Shown here: positions 35,002 through 42,930 of the stretch, one piece after another | Position numbering within the stretch: the first letter of the stretch is position 1 | How the letters are laid out: each line of letters opens with the position of its first letter | NCBI GenBank assembly: GCA_964415675.1 | Contig: CAYQBG010000004.1 | Span: 124,001 to 188,000 of the forward strand | Source of the DNA: UBA5336 sp964415675 | GTDB lineage: Bacteria > Pseudomonadota > Alphaproteobacteria > Caulobacterales > Hyphomonadaceae | Length of the DNA: 64,000 bases | Direction of reading: 5' to 3' | The notes under the pieces: model-generated | What the model was told of the DNA's origin: nothing | Seen by the model: the letters and a program-made list of their open reading frames with translations, nothing else | Databases searched by the model: none | Translations under genes and position numbers: made by a program

Positions 35002-35901
35002 TCAGTGGCCGACATTGCGCCAGATGCGCTTGTAGGAGAACCAGAGCAGACCGGCAAAGATCAGCAGATATGCCATGACGGCCAGCCCCGCCGATTTCCG
35101 GTTTGTCTGCTTTGGTTCGCCGGCCCATGCGAGGAACTGTGCCACATCATAGGCAATCTGTTCCTTGGTCGCCTCGGTCCCGTCCATATAGGTCACGCGG
35201 CCGTCCATGAGCTGCGGGGCCATGGCGAGGAAGCCGCCCGGCGGTGCGTGACGCGGGTCGCCATCCCAGGCCGGAACGGTGTCGCCAGCCATGTAGGGAT
35301 TGTAATACTGCCCGGGCGCCTGGGTCAGGATGCCGTGATACTTTTCACGGAACCGGATCTCGCCATCAGCGCTGATTTCCTCCGGTTCAGGGTAGCCAAG
35401 CAGGAGATCATAGATATAGGCCGCACCGCCATGACGCGCTTTCGTGATGACCGACAGGTCCGGTGGCAGGGCGCCTCCATTGGCTGCGCGCGCCGCCGCA
35501 TCATTGGGATAAGGCGAACGGAACGGATCGGATGGACGCGCCGGACGGTATTCATAATCGCCGACATCATTCGGCTGGGTTGAAAGAATCTCATCTTGCG
35601 CGGCGAAGGCCTTGACCAGCGGATTGTCATTGGCGTTCGGGTATTCCGGATCGTGGAACGGTCCGCCCTGCTCGCCCAGATTGCGATAATGCATCAGTTT
35701 CATGGAATGGCAGGAGGCGCAGACTTCCCGATAGACCTGGTAGCCACGCTGCACCGAGTCCTGTTCAAAATTGCCAAACGGCCCTTCGAACGGGAAGCCA
35801 CCTTCCGGGCCGTGCGGGTGCTTGGCGCCCCCGGCTGCGCTGGCGCTTCCGGCCATGACGAGGCCGACCAGCGCGGCAAGGATCAGTTTCGAGCGTTTCA
35901 T
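35002..35901 (-). CDS. petC: Cytochrome c1 of the bc1 complex
   Basis: Cytochrome c1 passes electrons from the Rieske protein to cytochrome c. The 299-residue product has an N-terminal signal peptide (about residues 1-22), the c-type heme motif CASCH, a later region with Met as the likely axial ligand (GGFLAMAPQL), and a C-terminal membrane anchor (about 272-290, AVMAYLLIFAGLLWFSY). The ATG at 35899-35901 follows AGGAG; a GTG six bases upstream overlaps the ribosome-binding site and is rejected. It is last in petABC, 8 bp after petB. Confidence 0.96.
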   Translation of the reverse strand: MKRSKLILAALVGLVMAGSASAAGGAKHPHGPEGGFPFEGPFGNFEQDSVQRGYQVYREVCASCHSMKLMHYRNLGEQGGPFHDPEYPNANDNPLVKAFAAQDEILSTQPNDVGDYEYRPARPSDPFRSPYPNDAAARAANGGALPPDLSVITKARHGGAAYIYDLLLGYPEPEEISADGEIRFREKYHGILTQAPGQYYNPYMAGDTVPAWDGDPRHAPPGGFLAMAPQLMDGRVTYMDGTEATKEQIAYDVAQFLAWAGEPKQTNRKSAGLAVMAYLLIFAGLLWFSYKRIWRNVGH

Positions 35902-35909
35902 GATCACTC

Positions 35910-37361
35910 CTATTCGGCAGGCTGGGCGATCGGCGTACCTGCCGAAGGCTCGCGCGCCAGCACGGATTTATGGATCGATTCCGGTTCCTCTCCCGGCCTC
36001 TCACGCAGGCCAAGAACAGGCAGGATGACCAGGAAGTAAGCGAAATAATACACGGTGAGAATCTGCGCGAGATGCAGGAAGCGGAAGGCCGGGGCCTTCT
36101 GGATCGTCATGGACGCCCCTGCCGCGTCGGGCTGCTCATCGCGGAACGCGGCCGCCGCCTCATACTCATCGAAGGTGCGCGATGCCGCCAGGCCATTCGG
36201 GTCTGTATACTCGATGAGAAGCTTGTCTTTGCCCATCGGGACGATCGGATCGTCAGGATTGGACGCCCCGCACCAGCCAAGCAGCAGGCTTGCCGCAACA
36301 AAGCCAAAGAAGAACTGACGGGCCGCCGGGCGGTAACGCATCGACTTTACACGGCTGGTGTCCAGCCAGGGCACCACGAACAGAACCGCGATCGCAGCAA
36401 ACATCGCGATCACGCCCAGCAGCTTGGCCGGGATCGGGCCAATATCGAAAGTGATCGCCCGCAGGATCGCGTAGAAGGGCAACAGGTACCATTCCGGAAC
36501 GATATGTGACGGTGTCACGAGCGGGTCGGCCTCGATATAGTTGTCGGCATGGCCGAGCACATTCGGCATGTAGAAGACAAAGGCCGCAAAGACGAGCAGG
36601 AACACCACTATCGCGAAGCCATCCTTCACAGTGTAATAAGGGTGGAACGGCACTGTGTCCTTCTTGGTGTCCTTCACTTCCACGCCGGTCGGGTTGTTAT
36701 TGCCCGGCACATGCAGCGCCCAGATATGCAGGATCACCACACCGGCGATCACGAAGGGGAGCAGATAATGCAGCGAGAAGAAGCGCTGCAGTGTCGCGTT
36801 GCCAATCGACGGACCGCCGAGCAGCCAGGTCTTGATGCCGTCTCCGACGAGCGGAATCGCACCAAACAGATTGACGATCACATTAGCCCCATGAAGCGAC
36901 ATCTGTCCCCAGGGCAGCATGTAGCCGAGGAAAGCGGTCGCCACCATCAGCAGGAAGATGATGCAGCCCAGGATCCACAACACTTCGCGCGGCGCCTTGT
37001 AGGAGCCATAATAAAGCCCGCGGAACATGTGAATATAGACCGCCAGGAAGAAGAAAGACGCGCCATTGGCATGCACATAGCGCAGGAGCCAGCCATAGGG
37101 CACATCCCGCATGATCCTCTCGACCGAGGCAAAGGCCTCATCGACCGAGGCGGTGTAGTGCATCGCCAGCACAATCCCGGTAATGATCTGGATCATCAGG
37201 CAGATCGCGAGAATACCGCCAAACGTGTACCAGTAGTTCAGGTTCTTCGGAGTGGGAAAATCGACGAAACTGTCATAGGCGAGGCGCGGAAGCGGCAGGC
37301 GCGCGTCCAGCCATTTCTCGAAGCCGGTCTTGGGCTCATATGTGGATTTATGTCCGCTCAT
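35910..37361 (-). CDS. petB: Cytochrome b of the bc1 complex
   Basis: Cytochrome b holds two b hemes and the Qo and Qi quinol sites in the inner membrane. The 483-residue product shows paired heme histidines in LRYVHANGASFFF...YIHMFRG and FSLHYLLPF...ILHIWALH, the glycine motif GYMLPWGQMS, and the Qo motif PEWYLLPFYA. A long C-terminal extension (after about residue 420, with DPDDPIVPMG-type sequence) exceeds the mitochondrial form. The ATG at 37359-37361 follows AGGAGG at some distance. It is the middle gene of petABC. Confidence 0.97.
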   Translation of the reverse strand: MSGHKSTYEPKTGFEKWLDARLPLPRLAYDSFVDFPTPKNLNYWYTFGGILAICLMIQIITGIVLAMHYTASVDEAFASVERIMRDVPYGWLLRYVHANGASFFFLAVYIHMFRGLYYGSYKAPREVLWILGCIIFLLMVATAFLGYMLPWGQMSLHGANVIVNLFGAIPLVGDGIKTWLLGGPSIGNATLQRFFSLHYLLPFVIAGVVILHIWALHVPGNNNPTGVEVKDTKKDTVPFHPYYTVKDGFAIVVFLLVFAAFVFYMPNVLGHADNYIEADPLVTPSHIVPEWYLLPFYAILRAITFDIGPIPAKLLGVIAMFAAIAVLFVVPWLDTSRVKSMRYRPAARQFFFGFVAASLLLGWCGASNPDDPIVPMGKDKLLIEYTDPNGLAASRTFDEYEAAAAFRDEQPDAAGASMTIQKAPAFRFLHLAQILTVYYFAYFLVILPVLGLRERPGEEPESIHKSVLAREPSAGTPIAQPAE

Positions 37362-37377
37362 GGCTCGGGTCCGCCTC

Positions 37378-37950
37378 CTAGAGTGAAATATTGATAACCG
37401 TGTCGGACACGTAACCATAGTCCGGAACGGGAAGATTAGTCGGCGCGGGCCCCTTCCGGATGCGACCGGATGTATCATAATGCGACCCGTGGCAGGGGCA
37501 GTACCAGCCGCCATAATCGCCGACACTGCCCTGGGCGGGGCCGACGGGCACGCAGCCGAGATGGGTGCACACGCCCGATGTCACGAGGATTGCCGGGTTA
37601 AGTTCTCCGCTGGGAAGCGGCACCAGCCTCTCATCATCTGTCTCGGGATCGCGCATGCTGTCAGTTTCTGCGCTGCGCGCAGCAGCGATCTCTTCGCGTG
37701 TGCGATGGCGGATAAAGAAGGGCTGACCGCCGATCAGAACCCGGATTTCACCGCCCAGCGGCACCTTTGAGATATCCACATCGAGGCTGGAGGCCGCCTT
37801 GGTATCGGCGGCCGGGTTCATCTGGTCTATCAGCGGCCAGGCCAGCGCGGCCACGCCGCCTACAGCAGTCATTCCGGCCGCGATATGGATGAAATTGCGG
37901 CGATCGTCGTCGATGTCTTCGTGCGCATCGGTCACGGGTGTGTCAGTCAC
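37378..37950 (-). CDS. petA: Rieske iron-sulfur subunit of the bc1 complex
   Basis: The Rieske protein takes electrons from quinol at the Qo site. The 190-residue product has an N-terminal Tat-like segment (DDRRNFIHIAAGMTAVGG) and membrane helix. The cluster-binding motifs CTHLGC and CPCHGSHYD supply two Cys and two His for the 2Fe-2S centre. The start codon is GTG (37948-37950), with GAGGGAAT upstream. It is first in petABC, with its promoter in the 219-bp gap shared with divergent hemF. Confidence 0.97.
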   Translation of the reverse strand: MTDTPVTDAHEDIDDDRRNFIHIAAGMTAVGGVAALAWPLIDQMNPAADTKAASSLDVDISKVPLGGEIRVLIGGQPFFIRHRTREEIAAARSAETDSMRDPETDDERLVPLPSGELNPAILVTSGVCTHLGCVPVGPAQGSVGDYGGWYCPCHGSHYDTSGRIRKGPAPTNLPVPDYGYVSDTVINISL

Positions 37951-38169
37951 GGTGATTCCCTCGTGCCAGTCTGTTATGCCAATTCAATACACCAGAGGCG
38001 TTCCGGCGTATTGCGGCTGAACGCCGCAAAGCTGAAGCAGCCCTGTCATTCTGTCAGCGGGCGATATCCTGCGTTGGCGCGGAAAACAAGCGGACCCTTT
38101 CGCGCACCCCCTGCGACGAATATGACACGCGAGCAGCATGACCGAAGAAAAAGCACGAAAGAAGACCTT

Positions 38170-39072
38170 ATGGGCAAGATGGCGAACCCGGGAGACACCG
38201 CACTCGACAGGCGCAAAACCATGGCGAAAGCCTGGTTCAGTTCGCTCCAGGACGATATCATCGCCAGGTTCGAAGCGCTGGAAGACGAAGCCGGCCCGCC
38301 GCTCTATCGCGGGCCTGCGGCAAGTTTCAAACGCACGGAATGGCGCCGCGGCGATGGATCGGAAGATCTGGGCGGGGGCACCATGGCAATCATGAAAGGC
38401 CGCTTCTTCGAGAAAGTCGGCGTTCATGTTTCTGAAGTCTACGGCGACTTTTCCGAGGCCTTCCGCGCGCAGATTCCAGGCGCCGAGGATAGCGGCGGGC
38501 GGTTCTGGGCGTCCGGGATATCCCTCATCGCCCATCTGGCCAGCCCGCGCGTGCCCGCAGTGCACATGAACACGCGTATGCTGGTCACCTCGCAGAGCTG
38601 GTTTGGCGGCGGTGCGGACCTGACGCCCCTGCTGGAATTCCAGCGCCAGCCGGATTTTCCCGACGCAGTGGACTTTCACGCCGCCATGGAACGCGCCTGC
38701 GAGGGACATTCGTCGGCCGATTATCCGGCCTTCCGGCGCCAGTGCGACGAATATTTCCACCTGCCCCACCGCGATGAACCGCGCGGGATCGGCGGGATCT
38801 TCTATGACCGGCTGAATTCCGGAGACTGGGAGGCCGATTTCGCCTTCACCCAGTCGGTCGGGCGGGTGTTCGCCGAAACCTACCCGGAAATCGCGCGCCG
38901 GCGAATGAACGAGGCCTGGACCGAAGCCGAGCGTGAGGAGCAACTGATCCGGCGCGGGCGCTATGTGGAGTTCAATCTGCTCTATGATCGCGGAACCACT
39001 TTCGGCCTGAAGACCGGTGGCAATGTGAACTCGATCCTGTCAAGCATGCCGCCACTAGTGAAATGGCCGTGA
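38170..39072 (+). CDS. hemF: Oxygen-dependent coproporphyrinogen-III oxidase
   Basis: HemF oxidatively decarboxylates coproporphyrinogen III to protoporphyrinogen IX, using oxygen. The 300-residue product shows WRRGDGSEDLGGGTMAIM, PAVHMNTRMLVTSQSWFGGG, FHLPHRDEPRGIGGIFYD and the C-terminal GRYVEFNLLYDRGTTFGL. The ATG at 38170 is preceded by AGAAG; upstream in-frame ATGs at 38122 and further lack family similarity. It is divergent from the heme-containing bc1 operon, which is a sensible pairing. HemN is not in the window. Confidence 0.96.
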   Translation: MGKMANPGDTALDRRKTMAKAWFSSLQDDIIARFEALEDEAGPPLYRGPAASFKRTEWRRGDGSEDLGGGTMAIMKGRFFEKVGVHVSEVYGDFSEAFRAQIPGAEDSGGRFWASGISLIAHLASPRVPAVHMNTRMLVTSQSWFGGGADLTPLLEFQRQPDFPDAVDFHAAMERACEGHSSADYPAFRRQCDEYFHLPHRDEPRGIGGIFYDRLNSGDWEADFAFTQSVGRVFAETYPEIARRRMNEAWTEAEREEQLIRRGRYVEFNLLYDRGTTFGLKTGGNVNSILSSMPPLVKWP

Positions 39073-39097
39073 GGCGCAGAGCCTTGCAGGTCGCCGC

Positions 39098-39484
39098 TTA
39101 TTCTGGCTGCGAGGCATCGCACAGCCACTGGACGTAGCGCGCCTCATCGAGTTCGCCGGCCGCAAGCAGAAGTGTCTTGGCGAGACGTTCTTCCATTGGC
39201 GCGGTCAGGACATGTCCATTCGCCGACAGGAAAGTGAGTGCCGCGATGAAGCCTGTCCGTTTGTTGCCGTCGAGGAATGGGTCGTTCTGTATGATGCCCG
39301 CCGCATAAAGCGCCGCAAGAGCGTGCAGGTCGGCATTTTCATAGGCAAATGCGTTCACCGGGCGGATCAGTGCGCTGTCCAGGAGCCCCTCATCCCTCAG
39401 TCCCCGCAGCCCGCCATGTTCCTCTATCTGGCGGTCATGGACGCGCAGGATAAGGGATTTGAGCAGCCAGCGCGGTTCGCTCAT
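39098..39484 (-). CDS. Doc-like (Fic fold) toxin with altered catalytic motif
   Basis: Doc toxins phosphorylate EF-Tu. The 128-residue product fits the family: GGLRGLRDEGLLDSALIRP near the N-terminus and the motif DPFLDGNKRTGF at residues 68-79. The usual motif is HxFxDGNKR; here the His is replaced by Asp68, while Asp72, Gly73, Asn74, Lys75 and Arg76 are kept. Activity may therefore be changed. It starts within the antitoxin stop (4-bp ATGA overlap). It converges with hemF. Chemistry and target are unproven. Confidence 0.85.
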   Translation of the reverse strand: MSEPRWLLKSLILRVHDRQIEEHGGLRGLRDEGLLDSALIRPVNAFAYENADLHALAALYAAGIIQNDPFLDGNKRTGFIAALTFLSANGHVLTAPMEERLAKTLLLAAGELDEARYVQWLCDASQPE

Positions 39485-39708
39485 TTTGCGAGCGCTCGCA
39501 AGACCGTGCGATTCTCTGCCATGATTTTCTCGGCTTTCTCCAAGAGGTCTTCAACGTCTGCATCAGCGACGGACAGTTCCAGAACGCCCGGTTGCTTGAT
39601 CATGCAATCGATCTCGTCACCGGCCTCCAGCCCGAGCTGGCTCAGCACGTCCTTGGGCAGTATCACACCAACCGAATTGCCGATCTCTCTCAGTTTAAGC
39701 TTGCTCAT
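39481..39708 (-). CDS. AbrB/MazE-type antitoxin
   Basis: The 75-residue product has a SpoVT/AbrB swapped-hairpin DNA-binding fold: KLKLREIGNSVGVILPKDVL, then LGLEAGDEIDCMI. A helical tail for toxin binding follows (VEDLLEKAEKIMAENRTVL). Two ATGs (39711 and 39708) are possible; AGGAGG is correctly spaced only for 39708. It overlaps the Doc gene by four bases. Doc usually pairs with Phd, so AbrB-Doc is a less common partner combination. It likely represses its own promoter; no operator palindrome stands out in the 77 bp to tspO. Confidence 0.87.
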   Translation of the reverse strand: MSKLKLREIGNSVGVILPKDVLSQLGLEAGDEIDCMIKQPGVLELSVADADVEDLLEKAEKIMAENRTVLRALAK

Positions 39709-39785
39709 CATGGCCTCCTGTTGCCACAGGCGTTATAACACCAAGCTGTATCGACGCCATATCGCCAAACTGCTAGGCCAAGACC

Positions 39786-40277
39786 ATGACTGCGACCACG
39801 GCTTCCCGCACAAGCGTTCTTACATACCTCACGATCATTCTCGCAGTGATCGCTGCGGCTGCACTCGGGGCATTGGTCTCGGGCGGGTCGGACGATGCCT
39901 GGTACGCGGCGCTTGCCAAGCCGCGCGGCACCCCGCCTGACATTGCTTTTGCCATTGTCTGGCCGGCCCTGTTCACCCTGATGGCTATCAGCGCATGTCT
40001 GGTGGCGCATGCAGCAGGCAGCTGGTTGCGCGCCTCGCGCCCGCTCGGCCTGTTCTTCGCCCAGCTGATTCCCAATATCGGCTGGTCCTGGCTCTTTTTC
40101 GGGTTTCAGCTGCCAGAGGTTTCGCTAATAGTGCTTATTGCGCTCTGGCTCATGATCCTGGTCATGATCCTGGCCTTCTGGCGACACTCAAAACTGGCCG
40201 CCCTCCTGCAGGTTCCCTACCTGGCCTGGGTTGGCTTTGCCGGCTATCTCAACAGTGGAATCGTCTGGCTGAACTGA
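39786..40277 (+). CDS. tspO: TspO/MBR family tryptophan-rich sensory protein
   Basis: TspO is a five-helix membrane protein that binds porphyrins and affects tetrapyrrole and stress responses. The 163-residue product has the family motif WYAALAKPRGTPPDIAFAIVW followed by hydrophobic helices, WSWLFFGFQLPE and WRHSKLAALLQVPYLAW, ending SGIVWLN. It is close to hemF and a globin, fitting a porphyrin-related role. The ATG is at 39786. Ligand and output cannot be read from sequence. Confidence 0.93.
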   Translation: MTATTASRTSVLTYLTIILAVIAAAALGALVSGGSDDAWYAALAKPRGTPPDIAFAIVWPALFTLMAISACLVAHAAGSWLRASRPLGLFFAQLIPNIGWSWLFFGFQLPEVSLIVLIALWLMILVMILAFWRHSKLAALLQVPYLAWVGFAGYLNSGIVWLN

Positions 40278-40383
40278 ACCGGGGGCCCTGGCGGCGGGCT
40301 TACCCAGCGTGACACCTTTCCGTTCGCGTCAACCGCGCTAAACTCGCTGTCAAACAGAGACATCGCAGGGAGCGAAACGGGCC

Positions 40384-41499
40384 ATGAATTTCGATTTTTC
40401 CGAAGACCAGAAATTTCTTCGCGGCGAGGCTCGCAAATTCCTGGAAGCGCAATGCACGACGCAGCATGTCCGCGAAGTGCTCAATGATGACGCCATGAGC
40501 CATCATGCAGGCGTCTGGAACAGGATCGTCGAGATGGGCTGGCTGGGCACGGCCATTCCCGAAGAGCATGGCGGACTTGGCCTCGGTATGCTGGAACTCT
40601 GCGTGATCGCCGAGGAAATGGGCCGCGCCCTGGCGCCGGTGCCGTTCTCCTCCACGGTCTACCTGTTTGCCGAAGCGCTGAAGCTAGCCGGCTCGGACGC
40701 GCAGAAATCGACCATTCTGCCAAAGATCGTATCCGGCGAGGCGATTGGATGCCTCGCCGCCTCTGAAGGCCCCGGCGAGCCCGACCCCGGCAATCTCGCC
40801 GTGCGTTTTGACGGCAAGACGCTTTCCGGCACGAAACTGCCCGTGACCGATGGTGATATCGCGACCCATGCGGTGGTGCTGGCAGGCGAAGGCTCCGGCG
40901 CGAGCCTCGTTCTCGTCGATCTGCTCGGCGAGGGCGTCAGCCGGACCGTCGTGAAAACGCTTGAGCCGACACGCAGCCATGCGGAAATCCGTTTCGAGGG
41001 CGCCCCCGCCGAACGCCTCGGCGCGGCGGGCGAAGGCGCGGCCCTGTATGAACAGCTCGTTGACCGCGCTGCCGTCCTGTTCGCCTTCGAACAGCTTGGC
41101 GGAGCCTCACGCGCCCAGGAAATGGCCACCGATTACGCCAAGGAGCGCTATGCCTTTGGACGTCCGATCGGCGGCAACCAGGCCATCAAGCACAAGCTGG
41201 CCGAAATGTATGTGAAGAATGAAGTGGCCCGCTCGAACTGCTATTACGGCGCCTGGGCGGTGTCCACGGATGCCGGCGAGCTTCCCGAAGCCGCCGCCGC
41301 CGCGCGCGTCGCGGCCTGCGAGGCTTTCTGGTTCGCCTCCAAGGAAAACATCCAGACCCATGGCGGGATGGGCTTCACCTGGGAAGTCGACTGCCACCTG
41401 TTCTATCGCCGCGCCAAGCTCCTCGCCGTCCAGATCGGTTCGCCGAAGCACTGGAAAGAGAAACTGGTTCGCGCACTCGAAATGAAGAACGCCGCCTGA
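40384..41499 (+). CDS. Acyl-CoA dehydrogenase family protein (subunit 1)
   Basis: The 371-residue product is an FAD-dependent acyl-CoA dehydrogenase: N-terminal helical domain (MNFDFSEDQKFLRGEARKFL), middle beta domain and C-terminal FAD part with RYAFGRPIGGNQAIKHKLAE and HGGMGFTWEVDCHLFYRRA. The TWE-x-D segment is typical of one half of paired, heteromeric ACADs. It precedes a second ACAD by 12 bp. GGAGCG lies upstream of the ATG. Substrate is unknown; the pair may act on branched or ring-derived acyl-CoAs. Confidence 0.9.
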   Translation: MNFDFSEDQKFLRGEARKFLEAQCTTQHVREVLNDDAMSHHAGVWNRIVEMGWLGTAIPEEHGGLGLGMLELCVIAEEMGRALAPVPFSSTVYLFAEALKLAGSDAQKSTILPKIVSGEAIGCLAASEGPGEPDPGNLAVRFDGKTLSGTKLPVTDGDIATHAVVLAGEGSGASLVLVDLLGEGVSRTVVKTLEPTRSHAEIRFEGAPAERLGAAGEGAALYEQLVDRAAVLFAFEQLGGASRAQEMATDYAKERYAFGRPIGGNQAIKHKLAEMYVKNEVARSNCYYGAWAVSTDAGELPEAAAAARVAACEAFWFASKENIQTHGGMGFTWEVDCHLFYRRAKLLAVQIGSPKHWKEKLVRALEMKNAA

Positions 41500-41511
41500 A
41501 GGAGACGCAAA

Positions 41512-42714
41512 ATGGACTTCAATGACACCCCCGAAGAAGCCGAATTCCGGGCTGAGGCCCGCGCCTTTCTCGAAAAGCACCTCGAACCGAAGACATCGAG
41601 CGGTGTGCGCCGGGAGCGCGGCGAGGATTTCATGAAGCGCGCCAAGGAATGGCAGGCGCTGAAGGCGGACAACAAATTCGCGCAGATCACCTGGCCCGAG
41701 GAATGGGGCGGGCGCGGCGGCACCGCCATGCAGAATGTCATCTGGGGGCAGGAAGAGGGTAAATTCGACGCGCCCACCGGCCCCTTCGCCATCGGGCTCG
41801 GCATGTGCATACCGACGGTCATCGCCTTCGGCTCCGACGAACACAAGCAGCGCTATGTGAAGAAGGCCCTGCGCGGCGAAGAAGTCTGGTGCCAGCTCTT
41901 TTCCGAGCCTGCGGCTGGCTCCGACGTCGCCGGCGTGAAGACCCGCGCCGTCAAGGATGGTGATGAGTGGGTGATCAATGGCCAGAAGGTCTGGACCTCG
42001 GGCGCCCACTATTCCGATTTCGGCATCCTGCTCACCCGGACCGACCCGAAGGCGGCCAAGCATAAAGGTCTGACGATGTTCATCGTCGACATGAAGCAGG
42101 CCGGCGTCGAAGCGCGCCCGATCCACCAGGCCTCTGGCGGCCGGGAGTTCAACGAGGTGTATTTCACCGATGTGCGCATTCCCGATACCGACCGACTCGG
42201 CGAAGTCGGACAGGGCTGGAAAGTCGCCATCGTGACCCTGATGAATGAGCGCCTGGCCGTCGGCGGATCGCCTGGGCCGGACTGGTCGGAGATCATGGAT
42301 TATGCACGTGAGGCCGGCACCCTCTCCGAAGGCGATTTCCGCCAGACGCTCGCCGACTGGTATGTCGCCGCGCAGGGCTACAAGCTGACCAAGTTCCGCA
42401 CCCAGACAGCCCTTTCGCGCGGCGAGACGCCGGGACCGGAAAACTCCATCGGCAAGATCATCACCGCCAACCAACTGCAGGATATCTGCAACTCGGCGAT
42501 CGAGATGCAGGGCCATTATGGCCTCATGACAGACAATGAGCGCATGCCCGCCGAAGGCCTGTTCCAGCAAAGCTTCATGTGGGCACCGGGCCTTCGCATT
42601 GCTGGCGGAACGGACGAGATCCTGAAGAACATCATCGCCGAACGCGTGCTTGGCCTGCCCCAGGATGTGCGGGTCGACAAGGATGTACCTTTCGACGAGC
42701 TCAAACAGGGCTAA
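41512..42714 (+). CDS. Acyl-CoA dehydrogenase family protein (subunit 2)
   Basis: The 400-residue product has the complete ACAD fold: MDFNDTPEEAEFRAEARAFL, the FAD-binding FSEPAAGSDVAGVKTRAVKDGD and VWTSGAHYSDFGILLTRTD, and a C-terminus with LRIAGGTDEILKNIIAERVL. That GGTxEI region binds FAD in active subunits. GGAG precedes the ATG and the upstream ACAD ends 12 bp earlier, so the two are co-translated. I infer a heteromeric enzyme. A strong terminator follows at 42741. No thioesterase or hydratase is adjacent. Confidence 0.92.
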   Translation: MDFNDTPEEAEFRAEARAFLEKHLEPKTSSGVRRERGEDFMKRAKEWQALKADNKFAQITWPEEWGGRGGTAMQNVIWGQEEGKFDAPTGPFAIGLGMCIPTVIAFGSDEHKQRYVKKALRGEEVWCQLFSEPAAGSDVAGVKTRAVKDGDEWVINGQKVWTSGAHYSDFGILLTRTDPKAAKHKGLTMFIVDMKQAGVEARPIHQASGGREFNEVYFTDVRIPDTDRLGEVGQGWKVAIVTLMNERLAVGGSPGPDWSEIMDYAREAGTLSEGDFRQTLADWYVAAQGYKLTKFRTQTALSRGETPGPENSIGKIITANQLQDICNSAIEMQGHYGLMTDNERMPAEGLFQQSFMWAPGLRIAGGTDEILKNIIAERVLGLPQDVRVDKDVPFDELKQG

Positions 42715-42740
42715 GGCTCTTCCCGCCAGCTCCATGACGA

Positions 42741-42773
42741 GGCCGCTCCCAAGCCCGGGGGCGGCCTTTTTTT
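42741..42773 (+). terminator. Intrinsic terminator after the acyl-CoA dehydrogenase operon
   Basis: GGCCGC (42741-42746) pairs with GCGGCC (42761-42766), with a GC-rich loop, followed by seven Ts (42767-42773). It lies 27 bp after the second ACAD stop. Confidence 0.9.
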
Positions 42774-42930
42774 GCGCAATCTCACAGGGTGCGCACGTCA
42801 GGCAAGAAGCCGATGGGAGACTTTCCCCAAAGAGACGAATTAACTGCTAAATTATTTGCGAACTTCACATTGTCTATTGCTTATCCTCAAGCGCTGGCCT
42901 TTCGAAGACATCGAATGGAGGGGTTATCCA

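Noticed and set aside
34996..38168. Cytochrome bc1 genes as horizontally acquired
   Set aside because: Composition and the linked mtnP-apt and hemF order are those of the core genome; nothing suggests transfer.
41107..42735. 542-codon minus-strand frame opposite the acyl-CoA dehydrogenases
   Set aside because: Both dehydrogenases on the plus strand are well supported; this frame is a GC-bias artefact.
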